Of a stretch of DNA of 25,015 bases, positions 7,462 to 14,897 are shown piece by piece; position 1 is the first letter of the stretch; every line of letters begins with the position of its first letter. The notes below the pieces were generated by a model that did not search any database, was not told the DNA's origin, and saw only the letters and a program-made list of their open reading frames with translations. This DNA is from an uncultured Collinsella sp. GTDB lineage: Bacteria; Actinomycetota; Coriobacteriia; Coriobacteriales; Coriobacteriaceae. Both the position numbers and the translations under genes were made by a program. The stretch covers positions 1-25,015 of the forward strand of contig CABSMS010000023.1 in assembly GCA_902478885.1 (NCBI GenBank), given 5' to 3'.

Positions 7462-9045
7462 ATGTCTGATCGTTTGACGGTCCTGACGTCTAAGAGCGTC
7501 TTTACCGGTACGGGGGACCTGCCGTTTGAAGGTTTCGTAGCGGTCCGTGGCAATCGAATTGAGGCTGTTGGCACCAAGTGTGAGGTAGCTTCGTATTTGA
7601 CCCAGGCGGACGAGGTAGTTGACCTGGGCGACCGCACTGTCATGCCTGGCCTGATCGATGTGCATACCTTCTATACAGGTTGGGCGCTGCGGACGTTGGG
7701 GTCTGATCTGTCCGGCGTCGCTGATGCCAAAGAGGCCGTGTCGCTCTTGCGTGCATGGAAAGAAGATCATCCGGATTGCGCGGCGGCTTTTGGCCACAAC
7801 CTGCCCGAAACGTTGGCATCGGATGCCGAGAACGCAAATACGGCAGCTGTGTTTGACGATTGTTTTGGCGATATCCCTGTCGTCTGCTTTACACCGGGTG
7901 CGGAGACCTGCGTTCTCAATGCTGCCGCCAGTGCGCGATACGGCTTTACGCCCCAGGCGTGCTATGCCGAGAAGATCTGGCGCATGATGAGCGATTTCCT
8001 CGCGCTGCCCGAGGTGCGTGCCGGGTATTCGGACTACATGAGCATGCTTAACGAGCGCGGCGTTACCGCCATCAAGGAAATGGCGTTTGATGACTACTAC
8101 GGCTTTGCCGACGAAATGGCTCGCCGTGAGGAATCTGGTGAGCTGACGGTTCGCGTCTCTATGATGTCGCAGCCGGTAGGTGCCGGTGCAAATCTGTCAT
8201 ATGCCCGCGAGGCACGAGAGCGCTTCCGGGGATCGTTCGTTCGTTTTTCTGGCTTCAACCGTATGACCGATCGCGGCGTATGGGCGGGGCTTGCCGAGAT
8301 GATTGACCCCTATGAGGACACGGCCGATGCGGGCGCTGCCGGCAAGACGGTCGTCGAGGAGCCAGAGTGGGATCTGATTGAGAGCGAGCTACGTGCAATT
8401 GATGCTGACGGCTTCCGATATTCCTTGCATTGCCAGGGCGATGGCGCCGTTCGTCGCACCGTGGCGCTCTATGCCTCGCTGCCTCGAGACGAGCGTGGAC
8501 GGATGCTTCGCCGCCATGCGATTACCGATCTCGAGAACTCTGACCCGACCGATCTTGTCGAGTTTGGCAAGTTGGGTGGAATTTGCGAGGTCTATCCGCA
8601 GATTTTGACGCTGGACCGGCGCGAGGATTGCCTGTCGATGATGCGTCGACAAATTGGCGAGACGCGACTTTTGCACAGCTGGAATCGCCGCGGCATGGAA
8701 GATTCCGGATGCACAGTGTGCTGTGGCACTGATTTACCGCTGCTGATTCCGAGCCTGGGCGAGTCAATCTACAGCGCGTGCGGCGGATTCTTCGCCGACG
8801 GACTGCCCGTGAATGAGGTCAACACGCTGACGCTTGTCGAGCTCTTGTGCGCTTGGACTGCCGGGGGCGCGTACGACCTGATGCGCGAAGACGAGCTGGG
8901 TACGCTCGAGGTTGGCAAGCTTGCCGATATCTGCGTGCTCGATCGGGATGTGTTCGACCTCGATTATCGCGACGCACGTGATCTTGCGGTTGACATGACG
9001 ATGTCGGACGGACAAATCGTGTTCGATCGAAATAAGGAGGCATAA
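7462..9045 (+). CDS. YtcJ-like amidohydrolase (family 3), degenerate metal site
   Basis: This 527-residue protein has the amidohydrolase plan: a short N-terminal beta part, MPGLIDVHTF where the metal motif should be, a TIM barrel, and a C-terminal KLADICVLDRDVFD strand that returns to the beta domain. His323 (HCQGDGAVR), His352 and Asp424 (CGTDLP) align with YtcJ-type motifs. The usual HxH after strand 1 reads H68-T-F70, so one metal ligand is missing. Related enzymes hydrolyse amide or cyclic C-N bonds in imidazolones, formamides and N-acyl amino acids. The ATG at 7462 has AGGTGG overlapping the previous stop; GTG codons just upstream are alternatives. It is second in the operon, 9 bases after the carrier gene. 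Confidence 0.8.
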   Translation: MSDRLTVLTSKSVFTGTGDLPFEGFVAVRGNRIEAVGTKCEVASYLTQADEVVDLGDRTVMPGLIDVHTFYTGWALRTLGSDLSGVADAKEAVSLLRAWKEDHPDCAAAFGHNLPETLASDAENANTAAVFDDCFGDIPVVCFTPGAETCVLNAAASARYGFTPQACYAEKIWRMMSDFLALPEVRAGYSDYMSMLNERGVTAIKEMAFDDYYGFADEMARREESGELTVRVSMMSQPVGAGANLSYAREARERFRGSFVRFSGFNRMTDRGVWAGLAEMIDPYEDTADAGAAGKTVVEEPEWDLIESELRAIDADGFRYSLHCQGDGAVRRTVALYASLPRDERGRMLRRHAITDLENSDPTDLVEFGKLGGICEVYPQILTLDRREDCLSMMRRQIGETRLLHSWNRRGMEDSGCTVCCGTDLPLLIPSLGESIYSACGGFFADGLPVNEVNTLTLVELLCAWTAGGAYDLMREDELGTLEVGKLADICVLDRDVFDLDYRDARDLAVDMTMSDGQIVFDRNKEA

Positions 9046-9046
9046 G

Positions 9047-9898
9047 ATGTCTGAATCCAAACCGACGCTGCACCGCGAACAGATTGCGGGCATGAATATC
9101 CACTACATCATGTGGTCGCTCGATTACTTCCTTGATGTGCAGCAGCGTTTGGGCTTTGAGTCCATTGAGCTGTGGTGTGCGGAGCCGCATGTGACGCTCG
9201 ACCACACGGGCTACTTTGAGGCTGAGGTCCTGGCGAAAAAGGCTTCAGACCGTGGGCTTAGGTATCGTACTCTGTGCCCCGAGAATGTTGTCTATCCTTG
9301 GCAGTACTGCGCACGCAAACCGCTGCATGAACAGCGCAGCCTGGCGTACTTTAAGCACGGCATTGAGCTTGCCGAGGTACTTGGGTGCGACCGTATGTCC
9401 GTCAACTCGGGCTGGGGCGACTGGGACGAGGACCGCGAGGAAGCCCGGAAGCGCAGCCGCGAGCACTTGTCCATTCTGGCGGAGTATGCCGGCGAGCACG
9501 GTCTGGTGCTTACGATGGAAAGCCTGCGTCCCGAGGAGAGCAACCTTGTGACGACGGTTTCCGATGCGAAGCGCATGATTGACGAGGTCGCGAGCCCGTA
9601 CTTACAGCCCATGGTTGATACAACCGCGATGGGCGTTGCAGGCGAGACGCTCGAGGACTGGTTTGCCGCCTTTGGTGATGGGGCAATTCACGAGATGCAC
9701 TTTATTGACGGTGACCCGTATGGCCATCTGGTATGGGGCGATGGCAAGCACGATATGGACGCCTTTGTCGCCACACTCAACGCCCATGGTTTCGACGGCA
9801 TGCTGGGCCAGGAAATCACGGACGGTCGTTACTACGATGACCCGGCGGCGGCAGATGCCAAGAACATGGCAGCATTCGAGAAATATCTGATTGACTAA
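9047..9898 (+). CDS. FrlC-like sugar isomerase/epimerase
   Basis: This 283-residue TIM-barrel protein of the xylose-isomerase-like superfamily resembles FrlC, the fructoselysine 3-epimerase that converts psicoselysine to fructoselysine. Matching stretches are CPENVVYPW (FrlC: TPETNGYPY), MESLRPEESNLV (LEPLTPYESNVV), MVDTTAM and GDGKHDM. The four expected metal ligands are in place: Glu158, Asp191, His218 and Glu256. The start is one base after the previous stop, with GGAGG inside the end of the upstream gene, so translation is coupled. It probably epimerises a ketose part of the substrate before phosphorylation; the sugar and its partner group are unknown. Confidence 0.85.
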   Translation: MSESKPTLHREQIAGMNIHYIMWSLDYFLDVQQRLGFESIELWCAEPHVTLDHTGYFEAEVLAKKASDRGLRYRTLCPENVVYPWQYCARKPLHEQRSLAYFKHGIELAEVLGCDRMSVNSGWGDWDEDREEARKRSREHLSILAEYAGEHGLVLTMESLRPEESNLVTTVSDAKRMIDEVASPYLQPMVDTTAMGVAGETLEDWFAAFGDGAIHEMHFIDGDPYGHLVWGDGKHDMDAFVATLNAHGFDGMLGQEITDGRYYDDPAAADAKNMAAFEKYLID

Positions 9899-9960
9899 AA
9901 CAACTATCGGCCACGCAACCAACGTCATTGATTGCGGGCCAAATAAGAAAGGAACTGGAT

Positions 9961-10929
9961 ATGAACGCACACGATCTGATCAAAGAGGCAATTGCCGAGA
10001 AGGGCAAGTTCGACAGCGTCTACTGGATTGCTTGCGGTGGCTCCATGATCGATTTGATCCCGGCTCACGAGCTTCTGCAACGCGAGGCAACCACCTTCAC
10101 TTCGTATATCTATACGGCTCGTGAGTTTGATATCATGCGTCCGCGTCGTCTGGGCGAGAAGTCCCTGGTCATCGCTTGTAGCCACAGTGGCAACACCCCC
10201 GAGGTCGTCGAGGGCTGCGAGATTGCCCTTGCTGCCGGCGCTACGGTGATCGCCCAGACCGACAACGCTGGATCTAAGATCGACTCCGGCAAGTGGACCA
10301 CGTGGGTCTACCCGTGGGGCGAGGGTGTGCCGCAGGCCGAGGTCCCCGCTGGCATTTCGCTGTCGCTTGCGGCAGAGCTGCTCGATCAGCAGGAGGGCTA
10401 CGCCGATCTTGCCGATATGTATGCCGGTATCGCCGAGATGGATAAGATTCTTCCCCCGGCACGCGAGAAGGTAAATGCCGAGCTGGGCGATCGCTTTGCC
10501 AAGCTTTGCCAGGAGCACGAGTTCTTCTATATTCTGGGCAGCGGTCCCAACTTTAGCCAGACCTACGGTTTCGCTATCTGCTCTCTTATGGAGATGCAGT
10601 GGCAGCACTGCAGCTACATCCACTCTGCCGAGTACTTCCATGGCCCCTTCGAGGCTACTCAGGATGGCGTTTTTTACTTCCTGCAGATGGGCTCCAGCGA
10701 GTGCCGTGCTATGGACGAGCGCGCCCTGGCGTTCCTTAAGACGCATACCGATACGCTGATGGTGCTCGATGCCAAGGAGTACGGTATGGAAGCCGTGCCG
10801 GCGAGCGTCCGTGCCTATCTGGACCCGGTGCTGTTCTACGCCATGAACTGCGAGCTGCGTGCTGCACGCGGCAAGGTGTTCGATCACGATCCCGATTTCC
10901 GTCGCTATATGGGTGTTGTCGAGTACTAG
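9961..10929 (+). CDS. FrlB-like SIS-domain deglycase
   Basis: This 322-residue protein has two SIS sugar-phosphate-binding domains (about 15-150 and 175-310). The first carries ACGGSMIDL and CSHSGNTPE; the second carries ILGSGPNFSQTYG and SAEYFHGPFE, and the C-terminus is DHDPDFRRYMGVVEY. The last two stretches closely match FrlB, which splits fructoselysine 6-phosphate into glucose 6-phosphate and lysine (E. coli SGEFRHGPLE and DHNPDERRYYGGLVEY). Glu224 sits in the conserved motif next to the active site. GAAAGGAAC supports the ATG at 9961. It likely performs the key C-N bond cleavage of this operon. A glucosamine-6-phosphate isomerase-like role is less likely because the C-terminal signature is FrlB-type. 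Confidence 0.85.
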   Translation: MNAHDLIKEAIAEKGKFDSVYWIACGGSMIDLIPAHELLQREATTFTSYIYTAREFDIMRPRRLGEKSLVIACSHSGNTPEVVEGCEIALAAGATVIAQTDNAGSKIDSGKWTTWVYPWGEGVPQAEVPAGISLSLAAELLDQQEGYADLADMYAGIAEMDKILPPAREKVNAELGDRFAKLCQEHEFFYILGSGPNFSQTYGFAICSLMEMQWQHCSYIHSAEYFHGPFEATQDGVFYFLQMGSSECRAMDERALAFLKTHTDTLMVLDAKEYGMEAVPASVRAYLDPVLFYAMNCELRAARGKVFDHDPDFRRYMGVVEY

Positions 10930-10943
10930 AAGGGGCAAAGGCC

Positions 10944-11807
10944 ATGGCATTTAACGTTAACGCGCTCGGATTTGGCGACAACGTCGTCGATCGCTACGAG
11001 CATATCCACACCATGTATCCCGGCGGCAATGCGGTGAACTTTGCCGTTTATGCCAAGAAATGCGGTGCCGCACGCTCCGCATACATGGGCATTTTTGGCA
11101 ATGACGCCGCTGCCGAGCATGTTATTGCAAGCCTCGAGGATGAGGGTATCGAGCTTGACAAGTGCGAGCAGATGATTGGCGAGAACGGAGCGGCTCGCGT
11201 GACCGTCGTTGACGGTGACCGTGTCTTCCTTGGCTCCAACGAGGGCGGTATCCGTGGCGATGCGCGCTATGTCCTCGATCGCTTTGACCTTGCGTACATG
11301 AAGCAGTTCGATGTGGTTCATTCGGGCAACTATTGCTTTACCGAGCGCGAGCTGCCCAAGTTGAAGGCTGCGGGCGTCACGGTCTCTTTTGACTTTTCGG
11401 ACGACTCCACCGACGAGTACTACGAGCAGATTGCGCCCTACGTTGATTTCGCTTTCTTTAGTGCGGCGGATGCCGCGAGTGAGGACGAGATTCGCGAGCG
11501 TTTGGCATGGGTGAAGGGTCTGGGTCCGCGTTTTGTGTCGGCTACGGCGGGCGCCGAGGGCTGCATTGCTTACGACGGCGAGCGTTATTACCGCCAGCTG
11601 GCTAAACCGGTAACGGACATGAAGGACACCATGGGGGCGGGCGACTCGTTCCTCACCTCGTTTTTGATGTGCTATCTCGATTCAGCCAAGCGTGGTGAGG
11701 ATGGCGCCGAGGCCATCGAGCGCGCGCTCGACTTTGCTGCCGGGTTTGCCTCGACCGTGTGCGGTATGGAAGGTTCTTGGGGTCACGGGGCACCAATCGT
11801 CGAATAG
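10944..11807 (+). CDS. FrlD-like PfkB sugar kinase (first copy)
   Basis: This 287-residue PfkB-family kinase resembles FrlD, fructoselysine 6-kinase. GFGDNVVDRY and YPGGNAVNFAVYAKK form the substrate-binding N-terminus (FrlD: SGGNAVNVAVYCTR), DRVFLGSNEGG follows in the lid, and DTMGAGDSF carries the catalytic base Asp234 and anion hole. The expected reaction is ATP-dependent phosphorylation of the sugar at C6, supplying the FrlB-like enzyme 14 bases upstream. AAGGGG supports the start. At 287 residues it is somewhat longer than E. coli FrlD, mainly at the C-terminus. A 121-base gap with a hairpin follows. Confidence 0.85.
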   Translation: MAFNVNALGFGDNVVDRYEHIHTMYPGGNAVNFAVYAKKCGAARSAYMGIFGNDAAAEHVIASLEDEGIELDKCEQMIGENGAARVTVVDGDRVFLGSNEGGIRGDARYVLDRFDLAYMKQFDVVHSGNYCFTERELPKLKAAGVTVSFDFSDDSTDEYYEQIAPYVDFAFFSAADAASEDEIRERLAWVKGLGPRFVSATAGAEGCIAYDGERYYRQLAKPVTDMKDTMGAGDSFLTSFLMCYLDSAKRGEDGAEAIERALDFAAGFASTVCGMEGSWGHGAPIVE

Positions 11808-11877
11808 CTTAAGAAAGCGTACGGCGGTCTGGCTATGAGGCCTTGGACAGCCGATGCAAAACAATATGCGAAACGCG

Positions 11878-11911
11878 AAAAGGGGGCTCGCCATGTGGTG
11901 GGTCCCCTTTT
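11878..11911 (+). terminator. Internal attenuator-like hairpin within the operon
   Basis: A 15-bp stem including three G-U pairs joins AAAAGGGG (11878) to CCCCTTTT (ending 11911) around an ATGT loop. The 3' arm ends in TTTT, so it can act as an intrinsic terminator. It lies between the two kinase genes and 17 bases before the second start, so it probably lowers expression of the distal half. A new promoter after 11807 was looked for; only weak boxes were seen. Confidence 0.6.
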
Positions 11912-11928
11912 GAACATTGGAGAAGAGT

Positions 11929-12729
11929 ATGGGTATTAAAGCGTGTGCGGCTGGTTTTTGCTGCGCGGACGTCTATCAAAACATCGGCGTGTTCTATCCG
12001 ACTGGTAACGGCATTGACTGGGGTATCCATCTTGCACGAATGGGCGTTTCGGTATCCGCCGTGTCGGTTGTCGGCAGGGACGAGTACGGAGACAAGATGA
12101 GAGAGGCGCTGGCCGCTGAGGGGCTCGATATCTCACATCTGCGGGTGGAGGATGGCGACACCTCGGTGATGCTCATGGCATTGAAAGACGGCGTCGATCG
12201 CGTACATCTCGAGGCAATCGATGGCGTAATGGAGACATATCGACCGAATGAAGACGACCGGGAGTTTATCCTAGAGCATGACATCATTCACACCGACCTG
12301 TTTGGTAATTGTTTGGACCTCCTGCCCGAATGGCATAATGCGGGCAAGACGGTGGTTATGGACTTCTCGGTGTTCAGCCAGGATCCCGAATATGCATGCG
12401 AGGCTCATTTTCCTTACGTAGACTATGCGTTCATGTCGTTTGAAGAGGACACTCCGGAGCTGCGGGACTGGGTACGCCACGTGCAGGGATTGGGACCGCG
12501 CGTTGCGGTTGCCACGCTTGGCGAGAAGGGGAGCATTGCCTATGACGGTGAGCGCTTCTATGAGTGCGGGATCGTACCGGCGGAGAAGGTCGTTAACACC
12601 GTGGGTGCCGGCGACTCGTATATTGCCGGGTTTACCAAGGGCGTGATCGATGGCCTTGATATTCCGGCGTGTATGAAGGCGGGCGCTGAACTGTCGTCCC
12701 GAGTGATTGGTTCGTTTGAGCCGTACTAG
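11929..12729 (+). CDS. FrlD-like PfkB sugar kinase (second copy)
   Basis: This 266-residue PfkB-family kinase is the second in the operon. It carries the family N-terminal TGNGIDWGIHLARMG (in place of GGNAVN), DRVHLEAIDGV, MDFSVFSQDPEY, TLGEKGSIAYDGERFY and NTVGAGDSYIAGF with catalytic Asp229. It shares layout with the first kinase (TAGAEGCIAYDGERYY, DTMGAGDSF), so the two probably arose by duplication, but the substrate-binding start differs (GGNAVN changed to TGNGID). That suggests a different sugar or epimer. GGAG six bases upstream sets the ATG. It follows the internal hairpin, so it heads the second half of the operon. Confidence 0.83.
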   Translation: MGIKACAAGFCCADVYQNIGVFYPTGNGIDWGIHLARMGVSVSAVSVVGRDEYGDKMREALAAEGLDISHLRVEDGDTSVMLMALKDGVDRVHLEAIDGVMETYRPNEDDREFILEHDIIHTDLFGNCLDLLPEWHNAGKTVVMDFSVFSQDPEYACEAHFPYVDYAFMSFEEDTPELRDWVRHVQGLGPRVAVATLGEKGSIAYDGERFYECGIVPAEKVVNTVGAGDSYIAGFTKGVIDGLDIPACMKAGAELSSRVIGSFEPY

Positions 12730-12756
12730 GGCCAAATGCCTGGAAAGGAGTACGAA

Positions 12757-13617
12757 ATGGTTATCGACATGTTGGTCCATCCTATGCTCTATGGCGAGAT
12801 CTGTACGCCGGGTGATGAGCCTGATGGATTCGGTTTTTGGTCACGAGAATTTGGTATGGGGCATATGGGCCCCATGGATTGGGATGAGCTTCAAGTCGAG
12901 ATGGACGTCTGCGACGTGCGGAAGAGCGTGCTCATGCCGCTCGATGTAACCACGGCGTGCGGAGGGCATTTTGGCACCAATGACCAGATTGCCATGCTGG
13001 TTGCCGCGCATCCCGATCGTCTGTGGGGATTTGCGAGCGTAGATCCGCAGGTGAGCGGTGCCGCAGGCGAATTGGAGCGCGCCTTTACCGAGTTGGGGGC
13101 AAAGGGGCTTTGCCTGCATCCGGCAAAGCAGGGTTTTGCTCCCGATGATGCTGTGGCCGAGCCGCTTTACGAGCTGTGCGAGCGCTATAACAAGCCGGTG
13201 GTTTTCCACGCCGGTATGTCTTGGGAGCCGGGCGCAGAGCTTTCGCGCAGTAACCCGCTTGCATTTGAGCACACAATCGCAACGCATCCAAATGTGCGTT
13301 TTAGTTTGACCCACTTTGGCTGGCCTTGGGTGCGCGAGACCGTGGCGATGCTGCTCAAGTATCCCAACTGCTACACGGACACCTCTATCACTTACATCGA
13401 TTCGCCCGAGGAGATGATGCAGCGTCTTTTCACGGTCGATATGGGGCCGCTGTGGTATGAGCGCGCGCTATCGCATCAAGTGATGTTCGCCAGCAATACG
13501 CCGCGTTTCCGTGCATTCAAACTCAAGCGGGCGCTCGATACCGTGCCCATGCGCGATGATGCGCGAGAAAGGCTCTACTGGGGTAATGCCCTGCGTTTTC
13601 TTGAAGGGGATGAGTGA
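12757..13617 (+). CDS. Amidohydrolase-2 family protein with altered metal site
   Basis: This 286-residue TIM-barrel protein belongs to the amidohydrolase-2 family (ACMSD, gamma-resorcylate decarboxylase and related lactonases). Recognisable parts are WGFASVDP, VVFHAGMSW with His151, LTHFGWPW with His186, the C-terminal MFASNTPRF and the final WGNALRFL. Two usual metal or catalytic residues are changed: the N-terminal DxHxH reads D4-M-L6-V-H8, losing the first His, and the late Asp is Asn247 (FASN). It may be metal-independent, bind metal differently or be non-catalytic. The ATG at 12757 has GGAAAGGAG six bases upstream; an in-frame ATG 21 bases earlier lacks a site. Confidence 0.78.
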   Translation: MVIDMLVHPMLYGEICTPGDEPDGFGFWSREFGMGHMGPMDWDELQVEMDVCDVRKSVLMPLDVTTACGGHFGTNDQIAMLVAAHPDRLWGFASVDPQVSGAAGELERAFTELGAKGLCLHPAKQGFAPDDAVAEPLYELCERYNKPVVFHAGMSWEPGAELSRSNPLAFEHTIATHPNVRFSLTHFGWPWVRETVAMLLKYPNCYTDTSITYIDSPEEMMQRLFTVDMGPLWYERALSHQVMFASNTPRFRAFKLKRALDTVPMRDDARERLYWGNALRFLEGDE

Positions 13618-13619
13618 AC

Positions 13620-14048
13620 ATGGTGACGCTCGAGACATTGAGCTATCTATCGACTGCTCCGGACCAGTTCATCGATATTACCGAAGACGTGCACGCTGCC
13701 ATCGAACGCAGCTCGGTGACCAATGGCTTGGCAGCGATTATTTTGTCGCATACGACCTGTGGAATCGTGGTAAACGAGGGACTGCCCTGCGTGGAGACGG
13801 ATCTTATGGAGACGCTTGATCGCATCGCCCCACTCGATGCCCCCTATGCGCATGCACACTTCCTGCCGAGCTATGGAGCCACCGGCAACAACTCCTGTGG
13901 GCATATCAAGAGCATGATTTGTGGAAACAGTTGCTTCTTTCCCGTCCAAGATGGCCACATCGTGTGCGGAGGTGCCCAGAACATCTATCTTGCGGAGTTT
14001 GACGGTCCGCAGAAGCGAAAAGTGTACGTGGAGGTGCTGGGGGAGTAA
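13620..14048 (+). CDS. YjbQ family protein
   Basis: This 142-residue protein belongs to the YjbQ/UPF0047 family, small trimeric beta proteins with a conserved metal-binding site. Some members show weak thiamine-phosphate synthase activity, but the true function is unsettled. The family C-terminal pattern is clear: NNSCGHIKSMICGNSCFF, then PVQDGHIVCGGAQNIYLAEF and DGPQKRK. The middle SHTTCGIVVNEG matches the usual HTTAGLTINE. ATG 13620 lies 9 bases after AGGGGA; a GTG at 13614 overlapping the previous stop is an equally possible start. Its place between an amidohydrolase and a BtpA-like gene suggests a role in the sugar pathway rather than in thiamine synthesis. Confidence 0.85.
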   Translation: MVTLETLSYLSTAPDQFIDITEDVHAAIERSSVTNGLAAIILSHTTCGIVVNEGLPCVETDLMETLDRIAPLDAPYAHAHFLPSYGATGNNSCGHIKSMICGNSCFFPVQDGHIVCGGAQNIYLAEFDGPQKRKVYVEVLGE

Positions 14049-14081
14049 CGTTCCTGCAATAACCCTATGAAGGAGCACGTT

Positions 14082-14891
14082 ATGTCGTTTCTATCCTCGA
14101 TGTTCAAGACCGAAAAGCCGGTTATCGGAATGCTGCACCTGCGTCCTCTGCCGGGCGATCCGCTGTATTACCCGGGCGGAAGCGTGTCGCAGGTCGTGGA
14201 AGCCGCCAAGCGCGATCTCGAGGCGTTGCAGCAGGGCGGTGTCGATGGCATTTTGATTACCAATGAGCTCTCGATGCCCTATGAGCAGCACGTTTCTCCC
14301 TCAACCCTTGCATCGATGGGCTATGTAATCGGGGCTCTATCCCATGATCTGTCGACCCCTTGGGGAGCTGAGGCTATTTACGATGGTGATGCCACAATCG
14401 AACTGTGCGCTGCCGTCGATGCGCAGTTCACGCGCTGCAATTTTTGCGGTGCCTGGGCCGGTGATCTCGGGCTGATTAACCGAGATTTCGCGCACACCAT
14501 GCGTCGCAAGGCGGCGCTGCGCTTGGACGACCTCAAGCTTTTTCACTTCATCACGAGCGAGGGGGAGGTTTATCTCAACGACCGCACGACTGCGGACATT
14601 GCCGATTCACTTCTCTTTAATTGCCTACCGGATGCGATGGTCATCGGCGGTTCGGCTGCCGGTCGTGGCGCTTCGGGCGAGCTTGCCGATGAGGTCCGTG
14701 AGCGTGTTGGCGAAGTGCCTGTGGTATGTGGCACCGGTTGTCGCGAAAATACCGTGGCTGACGTATTTGCTCACTACGATGGCGCGTTTGTCGGCACCTG
14801 CTTAAAGCGCGACGGAAAGCTGGATGCCCCGGTTGATGTTGAGCGGGTAGCTCGTTTTATGGCTGCCGCTCGTACGGCGCGAGGGGAGTAG
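14082..14891 (+). CDS. BtpA/SgcQ family TIM-barrel protein
   Basis: This 269-residue protein belongs to the BtpA family. Marks include PVIGMLHLRPLPGDPLY at the start, the GGVDGILITNE strand, AVDAQFTRCNFCGAW, and the phosphate-site-like endings MVIGGSAAGRGAS and VVCGTGCRENTV, which point to a phosphorylated substrate. In cyanobacteria BtpA is linked to photosystem I; in heterotrophs the SgcQ branch lies in sugar operons and is annotated as a putative nucleosidase, without firm proof. AAGGAG six bases upstream sets the ATG at 14082; an in-frame ATG 15 bases earlier would put that site inside the gene. It is 33 bases after the YjbQ gene and 6 before the FGGY kinase. Confidence 0.87.
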   Translation: MSFLSSMFKTEKPVIGMLHLRPLPGDPLYYPGGSVSQVVEAAKRDLEALQQGGVDGILITNELSMPYEQHVSPSTLASMGYVIGALSHDLSTPWGAEAIYDGDATIELCAAVDAQFTRCNFCGAWAGDLGLINRDFAHTMRRKAALRLDDLKLFHFITSEGEVYLNDRTTADIADSLLFNCLPDAMVIGGSAAGRGASGELADEVRERVGEVPVVCGTGCRENTVADVFAHYDGAFVGTCLKRDGKLDAPVDVERVARFMAAARTARGE

Positions 14892-14897
14892 GCACCT

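Noticed and set aside
6307..7797. Long open frame (496 codons) on the minus strand opposite the carrier and amidohydrolase genes
   Set aside because: It is rich in His, Asp, Arg and Gly without any domain, and covers two clearly recognised plus-strand genes. It is a codon-bias shadow.
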